Positions 46,440 to 57,790 of a stretch of DNA of 64,000 bases are shown piece after piece. The notes beneath the pieces are model-generated. The model had not been told where the DNA came from. It ran no database searches and worked only from the letters and a program-made list of their open reading frames with translations. The stretch is from Hymenopus coronatus (lineage: Eukaryota > Arthropoda > Insecta > Mantodea > Hymenopodidae). The stretch lies in NCBI GenBank assembly GCA_030762935.1, contig CM060899.1, positions 62,298,501-62,362,500 of the forward strand. The letters run 5' to 3'. Every line of letters begins with the position of its first letter. Within the stretch, counting starts at the first letter, position 1. Made by a program: the position numbers and the translations under genes.

Positions 46440-47520
46440 AGTTTGAGTAATAATTCTTTGTTCTGTGTTGGTTCATTTTAAACAGATAGCTGATGAAACA
46501 ATGGGCAGTCTAACTCTCACCATGTCCATTAACACTCACAAGCTAGCAGGAAAAAAACAACTGTAGTAGTTCTTTTTGTTACACAGTTTCTTATCCTTTG
46601 TTTCTTTTTTTTAGAGGCTTTATGTCATCCTTTTTAGACACTATAATAGTTCTTGCTTGCAAAAATCACTCTGAAAAATTTGAATCACTGTATTTTCTGT
46701 ATGTATTTGTGTTTTCTCTGTACTAATGCTGCTTTTCTGCTGTGCATAAAAATGCATACTTTTTTGGGATAATTTACGTGAGAATAATTGATGGTTTTGT
46801 TGCTTTACAGCAGATTCCTGACTGTGGGCTTTTGGGAATAAAATGCATGGATATTTATATGTATGATTCAGCTTTTTACATACACTATACTGTGTGTACA
46901 TGCCTGTGTAGGCACTATTGAAAGTAATATCTGTCTTCAAAACTAACTGTATAGTATCGGGTGCCCTTTATTATAACAAGACTGGCTCCCTATTTCGCCA
47001 TGGCCTCGTTGGCGGAAAACATTGCCATGTCCGGTATCTAAATACATGACAAATTCTCAGATTCACTTGCATATCTTGCAGTACATAAATCTTTTAAAAT
47101 GCTCTCCTTCTGCCATGTTGTAGATTTCTATTGAAACATTTACTTTTTAATTCATGCAGATGTTTGGGATGATTGTAATATATTTTTTCTTTCAATTTCT
47201 TCCATAAATAAAAATCACATATTTAAATCAGGCAAGTGATGTGGCCAAAACCCTTGACCAGTGAATATGAAAGTTGAATATTCACCTAATTGTCATCATT
47301 GAGTAAAATGCTGTATGTGGGGTTGCATTAACCTGCAGGAAATAAGTACAAGTTCACTCTTCTTCAAGTTTATTAAAAATGAACATATGTAGAATTTCCA
47401 CTTTCTTTGAAAAGCCCAGACCTGATAATTTGCAATGTCAGTGTAATTTTGAAAAGTTTCTGTACTAGTGAATTTCAATGTATGCACACACTATATGGGT
47501 AGTGCCAGTTTGGCTAATTA
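46440..47520. other. Intronic stretch, nothing recognised
   Basis: No element identified. A 99-codon minus frame (46641-46940) has no family features. Confidence 0.45.
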
Positions 47521-48799
47521 TACGGGGGTTGTTTGATAAGTTCTCAGAATGGAATAGGAAAAAAGTACATGACCTGGAACTCTTTTTTATTTTTCAATAT
47601 AGTCTCCTTGTAGATTAATGCACTTGGTCCAGTGATATTCCAATGTCTTGATCCCATCTTGAAAATGAGATTCCTTTAGGTCTGCAAAATAGTTGTCAAC
47701 TCTGGCTATCAATTCTTCATTTGAAGCAAATCTTTGTCCATCAAGGAAAATTTTCAGCTTCAGGAAGAGATAGAAGTCTGACGGAGCCATGTCAGGTGAA
47801 TAAGATGGGTGTGGCAGTAATTCATACCATAGTTCGTGTAATTTTGCCATGGCGATGACATGTGTTCAGGCATGCATTATCTTGATGAAAGATGACTTTC
47901 TTCCTTGTTAAACCTGGCCTTTTTTCGTGTATATTTTGTTGTAATTGGTCCCGAGGTTAGCATAGTACTCTCCAGTAATTGTTTACCTTTTGGGGAGATA
48001 ATCTACAAACAGAATCCCCTTCATATTCCAGAAAACTGATGCCATGACCTTTCTGTCCGAAAGAATTGCCTTTGCTTTCTTTGGTGGCAGAGAATCTGCA
48101 TGTTTTCACTGTTTTGACTGTTGATTTGACTCTGGGGTGTAATACTGGACCCAAGTTTCTGTGTGATCACAAACCAGTATAAAAAATTTTGTTTGTTGCT
48201 CCTAAAATGGGCCAAGCATTGTTCTGATACTTCCATTCTTGATCCAGTGTCAAGAGTCACGGCATCCATCTTGCAGATAATTTTTTCACATCTAGTTCTT
48301 CAGCTAAAATATGGTATACCCTTTCGGTTGACATCTGGCAAGCTTTAGCAATTTCACACACTTTCAATCAGCGATCCTTCATTACCATTGTGTGCACTTT
48401 TGCAATGATTTCTGCGGTAGTGACACGTTTTTGCCAGTCGCTGCGCAGATCATCATCTAAGCTCTCCCAACCAAATTTAAATTTGTTTGTCCACTTGGCA
48501 AAGTTGAATATGAAGGAGCAGAGTCCCCCAGTGTTTTCAGAAAATTGGCATAAATGTCCTTTGCTTTCATACCTTTCTTTACAAAATACATAACAGTTTG
48601 AATCTCCAGTTTTTCCCATCTTTGCAAATTACTATATGGGAACAACAATAGAGCTGCATCACCACTATAGCTGTCTTCTAAAAATGCTGATGCGACATAT
48701 GTTTACAGGCAACAATCCAATGAATATCACATGAGCAACCTGTGGCGCTAGGGCTGACATCTTGTGGAGATTCCAAGAACTTATCAAACCACTCTTGTA
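47521..48799 (-). mobile_element. Mariner transposon 2, full length, inactive
   Basis: 1275 bp between TA dinucleotides, with TIRs GGTTGTTTGATAAGTTCTCA and its imperfect complement. Minus frames carry the N-terminal helix-turn-helix (MKAKDIYANFLKTLGDSAPS), GWESLDDDLRSDWQKR, and the C-terminal HPSYSPDMAPSDFYLFLKLK (last Asp of D,D34D). Frameshifts divide it into at least three frames. Confidence 0.88.
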
Positions 48800-50449
48800 T
48801 CATCAGTTTACAACCTCCCAAACTAGCAGATTTCCATCCGCCATTTAGGCTCACTGCTCTAAAATGTCTCTCAACTATACTTTGCAGCTTAGGCCGTCAA
48901 TATTGGGCTAAGCTTTGTGACTTAGGGCCTGCTATGTTGGCAGTGCTATTGTCAATATGTGTTCATAAGTCAACATCAGTGGACGACATAACCAGCTGAG
49001 CTACCTACTTGTGTTGAAAACATCAACAAGTACAGAATCTTTTTGTAATTATGTTTTCTGATTGTACCCCTTTCCCCCCACGCCAGCAAAGTTTTTGTAT
49101 GCTTACTTACTGCACATCATACTTTTTCAATCGAATAAGGCAATCTGATGTATGCACTTTTTCCATATACCAATATCTATGATTTTATATATTAACATAT
49201 TCAGTCGAAACCAGGCTTTGCCATTATAAAATATAGGTTTGCGTCATCAATTCAAACATGCACTGACGTTTGAAATCCCGCTCTCTATTTGCAGGTGGAA
49301 GTCTGAAGCATGGCAATTTTATATGTCTTTAATTTTAATTATTTTTTGCAGCAGTTTCCATACTTTTTGTTTGTTGTACTAACTTAAAGATTTTCTCATA
49401 TTGTCTTCTGAATAGCAGCTATTTTCTCCAAATTTTCTTCAGTCAGGGTAACTGAACAGAAATTCATTTTCATTTTTATTCAGTAATGATCCTGTTCTGC
49501 AATATTTTTATTTTTAACCTCCACTAAGTTGTAAATCATAAACAAAGGCAATAGAGAATTTTTAAGAAATTATCTTTGATATACTTTAAAAAATTCACAT
49601 TTAGCAAATGTACATCTTAAGATTGCAGAACCCTGAACATGTTCTGTCTGGCATAAGTCTTGCGGCAACTGAGGATGGCATATACACTTACAGTGGTGTT
49701 GTCATAAGAAGGGCACCCATTAGTTTGTATTTTCTGTACTTGTTATGTCACATTTTTCTTCTGTGCAACATTTCTTCTTTTTGTGACAACATTCTGGGAG
49801 ATCATATTAATTTATAACAAAATACTGGTATGTTCTATGACAAATTTGCAGCATGCAAAATAGATTGAGTAAATTTGGAATAAAGAGTGAAGAAAAAAAT
49901 GTGAATGTGCTAACTATTAATTTTGAATTTGTTTAATTTTTGTCTAACAGTGAAAATATAAAATCATTCTGTCAAAACCTACCTTGAAATTTTGGTTATG
50001 GAAGCAGCTTAAAAATTGAAGTAATTAGCTGCCATTTTTGTCTACGAGGCAGCATTTAAACTATAGAAAAGTAATACTTATACATTAATTTCACTCCATT
50101 TCAGAGTTTGGTTTCAGTTTTGAAACATTGCAGTTAAAATGGCAGATAATTTTTTCAGTATGCATTATTCAAGAATTGCAAAATAGGCTTTGGCACAAAG
50201 ATTTTGATATGACCCTTGTTGGAGATGTTTTGTTTATTATGTTTAATGTATGTTACGCATCATATAATATTGAAACACTCTTTATTTTAATATTAAACAT
50301 TTCAGAGAGGGTGTAAAATATGTATGCTTGTTGCTGTAATAGAATTCATTCACATAAAGCTTTGCATGGATAGCACACTCAAGGAATAATCCTTAAGAGC
50401 TACTCTTTCTCTTGTTCTATTATGTTTCATAGACTTTGGTATTTTCTAG
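48800..50449. other. Intronic stretch, nothing recognised
   Basis: No TE or gene supported. Frames at 48742 and 49608 are short and uncharacterised. Confidence 0.45.
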
Positions 50450-50574
50450 TTAACGGAAAGCATAGAAAGAATCCAAAGTGAGAGGCATAAACTGGAGGAA
50501 GAGTATGAAGAACTCAGGAGTAAAAAGGATGCCATTGCTCAATGGGAAGCCCAAATTAGTGAAATCATTCAATG
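50450..50574 (+). CDS. gek: MRCK exon M: coiled coil
   Basis: Acceptor ttctag ends at 50449; donor gtaaga at 50575. It reads LTESIERIQSERHKLEEEYE then ELRSKKDAIAQWEAQISEII QW. The (A/V)(A/I).WEAQI.EIIQW segment is nearly invariant in MRCK family members. The split Trp codon joins exon N. Confidence 0.95.
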
Positions 50575-50639
50575 GTAAGATATAACAGTATTATAGCTGA
50601 GTTGTTCACGTTAATTAAAGTTCGTCAGTTAAATTTACT

Positions 50640-50717
50640 CTGTCGGGTTTGAACTCTCGACCTTGGGTATATGAAGTTAGCATGGTAACCATTATGCCAT
50701 GGACGGCGACTATCATA
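50640..50717 (-). mobile_element. SINE S1 head fragment
   Basis: The tRNA-like head only, in reverse (gtcgccgtccatggcataatgg as complement; B box with ggtttgaactc). It faces the full copy 50 bp to the right. Confidence 0.75.
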
Positions 50718-50756
50718 CAGGAGGGGTTAGTTATATAGGGTGTCTGGGAAGTAGGG

Positions 50757-51067
50757 ACGAATATTAAATGTCGCCCTCCGTGGTGTAATGGTTACCATGC
50801 TAACTTCATATACCCAAGGTTGCAGGTTCAAACCTGGCAGAGGACGATGGATTTTTTTGGGTGTAAAAATCCTTAACATGCCTACCTTCAGAAGGGAATT
50901 AAAGCCATTGGTCCCGTGTCGTAGATTTACGGCACTTAAAAGAACCTCAAGCCTGATGGAGAGGCTACTGAGCAAAATGGTCTTTCACGCCCAATTTAGA
51001 ATGGGTCGCTGAGAACCATAGTAGTTAAAGAGCGTCCATAAATAACACGCCATTTACGAATATTAAA
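50757..51067 (+). mobile_element. tRNA-derived SINE (S1), complete, with 12-bp TSD
   Basis: ACGAATATTAAA at 50757-50768 and 51056-51067 flanks about 287 bp with A box TGGTGTAATGG, B box GGTTCAAACC and the full S1 body. It is the best reference copy for the family. The host sequence (gggtgtctgggaag at 50738) looks like a transposon start. Confidence 0.92.
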
Positions 51068-51487
51068 ATTCTATGGAACGTACAAAACTTATTTAAAGTG
51101 TAATGTTTGTTTTATAAACACATCGCCCATTTATGTATGAAATATTATATCCTCCATATGACCCCCAAAGGCCTTGTGGCAACGAGCAATGTGTTAAACC
51201 CTTTGCATTTCATCCTTCAATTGGTGTATTGTTTGTGATTTGTTCATGTATACTTTTAATTTCACAAATCCTCACCAAAAAAAAAAAAAAAAAGCCACAA
51301 GACATAAAGATGCATGATCTGACAGGCTTCAGCTCTTGTAAAAGTTCAATCTTGTATGCATGCATTTTCAGATCTTTTGAAAGGATTACATGCAGGTGAT
51401 AAATTCACTTGCTGTGCTCATTGGCGAACTGATTTTTACAATCATATTATCATGCACAAAGCAATGTTTTCTTATAATCACTTATGG
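51068..51487. other. Unassigned stretch with poly-A
   Basis: Possibly the rest of the element into which the SINE inserted. A17 run near 51277. No frame identified. Confidence 0.35.
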
Positions 51488-51697
51488 AAAACAAAACCGG
51501 GCTTGTTGGCCGTGGTCCACTGGGCTTCCCCCTTGTTCCCCAGACGTTTTGCCTGCATCTGTGGCAAGCATCTTCAATGGCGTATACATCTCCGTGGCAT
51601 CTCAGTAGCGACTGATGTATACACCGACGCAGGCTAAACGTCTGGGGAACAAGGGTGAAGCCCAGTGGACCACGGCCAACAAGCCCGGTTTTGTTTT
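51488..51697. mobile_element. Near-perfect palindromic PLE terminus
   Basis: The arms 51488-51559 and 51626-51697 are reverse complements with about 5 mismatches in 72 bp (aaaacaaaaccgggcttgtt on the left, complement at the right end). The inner gtatacatc / gatgtatac is also inverted. Both arms hold the (A)AACGTCTGGGGAACAAGG block common at PLE ends. Confidence 0.85.
51543..51577 (-). ncRNA. Hammerhead-like core in palindromic PLE
   Basis: On the minus strand: TTGAAGATGC, a pairing region (TTGCC... / GGCA), AAAAC and GTC (51545-51543). The core's first base and the GAAA box are altered. Confidence 0.35.
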
Positions 51698-51984
51698 GTA
51701 TAGGTGATTCTAACACCGGCTGTTAAAGCCTTCGAATTTTAATGTTTTCTTACATTTGAACAAAACATGGTCTTCCTGTTTTCTTAATATTTGCAACAGA
51801 ACATCAAACAACAATACTCACCACATACAGATTATCAGACTGCCAATGGGAAGGATAGCAGATAAACATGAAACGACCATGGCTGCCAACTGTCATATGA
51901 CAAAATAGCACCAAATTCAAATTCATTCTTACTTCCTGGACTAATCTAAGAGTCAGAAGGGTAGTAAATAGTAACATGTCTTTG

Positions 51985-52190
51985 GATGTGTAGAGTCAGA
52001 CTGAAAAATTCAATGCCATAGTTGGGATTTGAATCACAGATCTCCTGTCTCTAGCAGGTTTCTTTAACCACTGAGCTATCATCTCAACATGTCATTTAAT
52101 TCCTCAACTGAGTCGCATGTTTCCCAGTAAACCACAAGGTGATCTCAAATCATTTTGAGATGACCTACCCCAATGGTGACTTACAATGTC
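51985..52190 (-). mobile_element. tRNA-derived SINE (S2), copy
   Basis: On the minus strand: A box TAGCTCAGTGG, B box GATTCAAATCC and gcattgaa follow in order. The flanking block tcgcatgtttccc...tttgagatgacc is shared with the next copy. Confidence 0.7.
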
Positions 52191-52259
52191 ATAAGTACTT
52201 TTAATTTTCAGGTGTCATAGTTAAACCGAGTATTAGGTTAATTAGTGTTAATTTTCTTC

Positions 52260-52480
52260 CACACAAGCCATGGTAGGATAGATAAAATAGACAAAAAAAT
52301 TCAATACCATGCCTAGGATTTGAACCGCAGTCTCCAGCCAGTTGCTTTAACCACTGAGCTACCATGGCAACATGCTGACACAGTGTTAAATTCCTAAACT
52401 GACTCGCATGTTTCCGGTAAACCTCAAGGAGATCTCAAATTATTTTGAGATGACATATCCCAATAGCAACTTAAAATATT
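52260..52480 (-). mobile_element. tRNA-derived SINE (S2), second tandem copy
   Basis: Same head in reverse (TAGCTCAGTGG; GTTCAAATCC) and same flanking block (ctcgcatgtttcc...tttgagatgaca) as the copy 290 bp to the left, so the pair is probably a segmental duplication rather than two insertions. Confidence 0.7.
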
Positions 52481-53639
52481 GTATTATCTGTCCATCCTTC
52501 ACTGGCAATGTAAGCAAATCAGAATATATTCTTCCGCAAACGCACGTGTACACAGTACGTGGTGCTACACTGGTTCATCTGCCATACACTTGTAAAACGG
52601 CATACCTACGTTTTACAGGAAAAGAAATAGCTACCTAATTTCACTGTTCACAGATAATGGTTAACTTCATTAAATGTATAATATATAAAACAGGTAGGCG
52701 AGTCGTTATATATTCAGTACAAAATGTAAAATTCTCCCATAAAATTATAAAATACAGACATTTTGTTTTGAAAGTTTGCTGAAATATTGCATACGTACAA
52801 TTCTTCACAAATTTCAACATTCACAGATGCACAACATACACTATACATTTCTTTAATATAGTGCCATAATGCAGTGAGTTACCCAAAAGATCTAATCTGA
52901 AGATAGAACCAGTCCTACTCTTCAAGATAGAGTAATCTGCTGCAGTTGCAAACGAACTGCCTGAATATTCACAGGTTGATAATTAGTGGGCCAATAACAA
53001 TGTCTACCATTCCCTCCAAATCTTACTTCGTTTACTCTTACCAAACAATGTGTGATGCACTTTCACTGCAGTTTTGGATGTCAGTTGTTGAAAAGCTTCT
53101 TGCACAAGATATCACATCTCGACTAATTTAAGTTTTGCACACTTTATGTTGTTTTCGGAAATGCCAGTAAATTCTACTTTTAAGCTAATATTATTTAATG
53201 AAAAGGTAAGGTACTTTTCACAAAACTTATTATATATACCATAAGAAAAATCCTTTCATTGCTTATGTTTCACTACACTTGGATTACATGCTTCTGCCAT
53301 TACTTGCTGACTAGAAGCAACGTTAGAAATTAACTGCATAATGGATATGTATTGTTACATTAAGAAATAATGATTAAATGATCAGTAAATTTTGTTCCTT
53401 AATCATGCATACTATATTATTTAGACAACTTTGCATAGTGTAATACAATATTTCTGAACTCGCTCACAAATATGCTGTGATGGAGAAAACCAGTAAAACG
53501 TTCTGCAACTAATCAGAGCTATTGCAACTTGTTGCTTTTGCTTACATTACTGGTGAAGTAAGGCTGGACAGAGAATAAGTTCTGGACTATTATTTAACCA
53601 ACTGTTAGGCAAATTAATATTTTTTTATCCTTTTTTACA
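52481..53639. other. Intronic stretch, nothing recognised
   Basis: AT-rich; two short + frames without support. Confidence 0.5.
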
Positions 53640-53870
53640 CACAAGCTGTGTGTAGGATAGGAGTTTAACAGGTAGATTCAGACTGAACTACGGATCTCCT
53701 GGTAGCTCAGTGTTTAGAGCAACCTGCTAGAAACTGGAAAATCCGTGGCTCAAATCCTGGCTATGGCATTGAATTATGTGGAAAAAACAATTAACACTAA
53801 TTAGCCTAATAGCATATCATTGTTTGAGATTACCTCTAATCGCATTATTACTCTCAGTTCTCAAAAGATT
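53640..53870 (+). mobile_element. tRNA-derived SINE (S2), plus strand
   Basis: The head 53697-53770 has A box TAGCTCAGTGT and B box GCTCAAATCC, then ggcattgaatt and acactaattagcctaa, matching the other S2 copies. Confidence 0.7.
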
Positions 53871-54021
53871 GATTGCTGAACAAAATTTGCATAAAATAAA
53901 TTAGTGCAAGAAAAACCTATTTACAGTTTTCATTTGTAATTTTCTCTCAGTAATTCATCGAATAGTTCTTATAGAGCACCACATTGATTATTCCACTTAA
54001 ACTTGATTTATGTGTATACAG

Positions 54022-54130
54022 GGTCAATGATGAAAAAGATGCTCGGGGCTATCTTCAGGCTCTTGCTACGAAGATGACGGAAGAGTTAGAGTTTTTGAAA
54101 CATTCAGGAGTTGGAACTACTCCAGCAGCT
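54022..54130 (+). CDS. gek: MRCK exon N: conserved [12 protein letters not shown] segment
   Basis: Acceptor atacag ends at 54021; donor gtaagt at 54131; 36 codons plus one base. It reads [36 protein letters not shown]. This is the most strongly conserved coiled-coil segment of MRCK and the surest family marker outside the kinase domain. It is not present in ROCK or DMPK, which settles the subfamily. Confidence 0.97.
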
Positions 54131-54279
54131 GTAAGTAATTTGTTATTATAGCAAACACCTCCATATAGCTTATTGATGAGAAGTCATATTATGCAAAACT
54201 GTTACTCATTATAAGGGGTAGAAAAAGCTTGAGCTGTTATATTGTCTTTGTCATAAACTTTCAAGGTAAATGCTTATTG

Positions 54280-55506
54280 AAATATTCACAAGATTTTCTC
54301 TAGCTGTTCCATAAACAAATTTTCTTACAAAAGATCATGCTTTTACCTATATCATTTCAATTGAGATAAATATTAACAGAATTGGTTTTATTACTTGCTT
54401 CCTTTTAAGTAGAAGGGAAACAAGGGAATACACTAGGCTAAAGCAATAGTCAAATATTTTAAAAGGTCACATTATATGAAACTTTCCAAATTTGGTTCTA
54501 CATTCTCAGGAGAAAAACAAGAGAGATGAAACAAAAGATGACTTCATGCTTGAAAAAGTTTAAGTGGATTAAAATTGAAACAAATAACAAGGAATATATT
54601 GGAAACTGTTAACTCTATGAAAAAATGTATATAACTAAATTGTATGCTTTAACGAAATCTATATTATGAAAACTCTAGTAAACTAGAAAGATCAAGTAAA
54701 CTTTTGCTAGCTCTTACAGTTTACCAATCACAAAAGAGTCATCCAGAATGAAGAGATCTTCAAAGGCTATTTTCATAAAATTCAAGATGTACATTCTGTT
54801 TGTCATGAAAATGTCTTAAACATGTGGTATTTTAATCAAAATGGTTAGAACCATTTTTGAGAAAATAAAAACTTTCAAAACATATTTCATGTTAAGGAAG
54901 ATGGGAATGGATGGAAGTTCCTCTGAATCCAAAAAAGCATTTTTAGAAAAAAGTCTGTATGTGTGCATACACACACATAACTTAAAAACAAAATGCTGGT
55001 TAAATACCAAACTTGGTATTTAAGGCAGTATCTTCTAAGGATCCGATGCAAAGATTTTCTGGAACATCCCCCCCCCCCATCCCCAACTACTCTTTACAGG
55101 AACATTTTTCAAAAATTTTGATTTTTTCAAAAATGGCTATTAATGATTTGATTAAAACACCATATGCTTAATACATTTTCATGCCAAACAAAATGTATAT
55201 CTTGATTTTTCTGTGAATAGCCTCTGAATGATTTTCTTATAACTTTTGAATAACTGGTAAACTATAGACAAAAAATGTAGATCTGGTTAGAACACAATTT
55301 ATATTGTATACATTTTTGCTGTAAAGTTAGTGTTTCCGAGGCATTTGGTTTTAGTTTTAAATTAAACTAGAAGCAAGTAATATGACCAATTCTCGTAATG
55401 TTTATCTTGACTAGCAAGATGTAGATAAAAGAACAATCTTTTGTAAAAAACGTTTGTTTGCAGAGCAGCAGAGAAAGTCATATGAATGGAACACAACAGA
55501 ATTTTT
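54280..55506. mobile_element. Helentron-like family: head-to-head dimer 2
   Basis: Minus-oriented sequence from a decayed 3' end (tctctagctgttcc near 54298) to about 54905 meets plus-oriented sequence (ctgaatccaaaaaagcattt onward) that ends in gagaaagtcatatgaatgg and cacaacag. The 5' palindromes are absent from both arms. The arms are longer than in dimer 1, so the junction is different. Confidence 0.75.
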
Positions 55507-56067
55507 AACCATTATTGTGCTCATTAAACATTTATTTATGATGTACCCATTGATTTAGAGGTATTTCTTTATAATCTGAGTTTTCTGTATTTTGGGGTAG
55601 CCTCAGCCCCAATTAGCATGAATTACCAGGTTTCTACTGTAAATATTTTGTATAAAATAACAAATCTGTAACAGTTTACTAGAAAACCGAATTGTATCAC
55701 ACACAAGTATTCAAATAGAGCTGATGTTACTAGACAATTAACACTTCTAATGAATCTGCATTTATGTCTTTTTCCAAGTTGCAAAAGCCACATGAAAATT
55801 CCCTAGCTTTCTTCTGAAAACCAGCAATTTCCCTGACTTTCTGACATATTTGAAAAGTTTACCTGATTTTTCACTCAAGAGTAAAACCTGAATGAGCTAT
55901 AGTGGGTAAGGAAATTCGTATACTTGAACTGTAACCCATTCAATTTTTTTTTTTTAATGTTGCTCTTTTGTTTCTTTTTGCTTTACTAATTTCAATGTCA
56001 TGGTAGCAATGGTAACAGAAGCATAATGTTTCTTGTCACAAGTAATAGTAATATTGACTTATTACAG
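55507..56067. other. Intronic stretch before exon O
   Basis: Nothing recognised apart from a T-run near 55945. Confidence 0.5.
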
Positions 56068-56216
56068 GATAAAAATTGGCGAAATCGGCGCAGTCAGAAG
56101 CTGGAGAAGATGGAGCTCCTAAATCTACAAAGTAGTCTGCAGTCAGAGATTCAGGCCAAGCAAGCTATTAGTGAAGAATTAAGTAAAACTAGATCTGAAC
56201 TCATAGCTTCTCAGAA
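56068..56216 (+). CDS. gek: MRCK exon O: coiled coil
   Basis: Acceptor ttacag ends at 56067; donor gtgagt at 56217. It reads DKNWRNRRSQKLEKMELLNL, then LQSEIQAKQAISEELSKTRS ELIASQK. The W..RR..KL.KMELL.LQS.L..EI.AKQAI.EEL order matches MRCK directly. A split Lys codon joins exon P. Confidence 0.95.
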
Positions 56217-56314
56217 GTGAGTATAATTATGTGGTAACATTTGAGTGGAATTTTGTAATATTACTATATTTATCCGAATATAAAACAATGTTGTTTTTAC
56301 AAAATTAATATTTT

Positions 56315-57193
56315 TTACTTTCTCCATACGCACTATGTACATAGTGTATAGAGAAAGTATTGCACTCCACCAAAAATTCGATACCGAGATTTCACCGGAA
56401 ATATATGTTTTAGGGTCCCCAATATCCAAAAAAAGCATTTTCACAAAAAGGTCTGTGTGCGTGTGTGTGTGTGTGTGTGTCCGTGTGTCTGTGAACATGA
56501 TGATAACTCAAAAACGAAAAGTCAGTAAAAACCAAACTTGGTATTTAAGTTTAGTATCTTCCAGGGATGCGACACGAAGATTTTGAGAAAAACCCCCGCC
56601 CCAACTACCCTTTACATGGAACTTTTTTCGAAAATTTTGATTTTCTCAAAAATGGCTCTAACGATTTTGATTAAAATTTCGGATATTAAACATATTTACC
56701 TGACAAATGAAATGTATATCTTGAATTTTCTGGGAATAGCCTCTGAAGAGCAGTTTATTCTGGATGATTTTACTAAATTTTGAATAACTGCTAAACCATA
56801 AGAGATGGACAAAAACTTACTACACAAAAAATGTAGAGCACATTAAAACACACAATTTATGTTATATACATTTTTTTCGTGGAGTTCGTTGTTTTTGTGA
56901 CATTCCTTATTTTTGGTTTCTGCTATGAAATACGTATACTTTTCTCATACTGGAAGTTGTCAACTCCTATCCATATAAACAAGGGAACTTTATTGACATA
57001 GTAACCAGCTTTTGACTATCACTTTAACCTACGGTTGCCCCTTATTTCGCTTCTTACAAGGATGCGAGTAATTAGACTATTTCTACTAATTTTTTCTGAT
57101 TAGCATAAAGTAAATAGAAGTATAAGCTTTTTAAGAATTATTTGTTGCAGGGATATGGAGAAAGTCATGTGAATGATACACATCAGATTTTTT
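56315..57193 (+). mobile_element. Helentron-like element, full length
   Basis: 5' end TACTTTCTCCATACGCACTA with its complement to agagaaagta, (GT)n at 56459-56480, 3' end tggagaaagtcatgtgaatg and cacatcagatttttt. 879 bp. The best-preserved plus copy. Confidence 0.85.
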
Positions 57194-57195
57194 TA

Positions 57196-57790
57196 TTTAT
57201 AAAATCAGTATTAAAACGATTAATTAAAGCAGTGTTGATAATGTGTTTATATTTTTTATGGAATTCATCTTTATTAAGGGGTAAATTAATTAACCTATAA
57301 ATTAAACTATTAAAAATGGCAAATTTATGTGAAAGAGTTAAAGCCATTATTTTTTTATTTAATTATCAGTGTGAGTTTGTTTTCTGTATATTCCAAAATT
57401 CAATTTATTGTCATTTTTTATTATTTTTAAATCCAGGAAAGGGAGATTGCCATCACTTTCAGTTTCTAATGTGAATTTTATAGCTTTATCTTGTAAATTT
57501 AAAAGTTTTAGAGCATCATTTACATGTTTGTCAGGAACAATAGCAAATATATCATCTACATATCTATACCAAGTTTTAGAAATTAGAGAGAATGCTTTAG
57601 TGACCTGTATTTCAAAATAGCTCATGAAGAAATCGGCGAGAAAAGGTGAAAGTGGACTACCCATTGCTAAACCAGAAGTTTAATAGACTTTGTCATTAAA
57701 GTTGAAAAAATGTTGATCCAAACAAAGCTTAGTAAGGTTAACAAAATCATTTATTAAATCTTCATTCAATTCTATAGAACTTAACCAGAT
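57196..57790 (-). mobile_element. Penelope-like element, RT palm fragment (P7)
   Basis: The minus frame of 101 codons reads MGSPLSPFLADFFMSYFEIQ, then YRYVDDIFAIVPDKH and NLPFLDLKI...NFGIYRKQTHTDN. GSPLSP, the catalytic YVDD and the primer-grip-like FLDL mark a PLE reverse transcriptase. Sequence to 57360 is also found in P5 (36820-36930). Enclosed between two Helentron-like copies. Confidence 0.85.

Noticed and set aside
51356..51716. Overlapping frames of 72-93 codons on both strands
   Set aside because: They arise from the palindrome of two PLE ends; the mirrored peptides share the same DNA.
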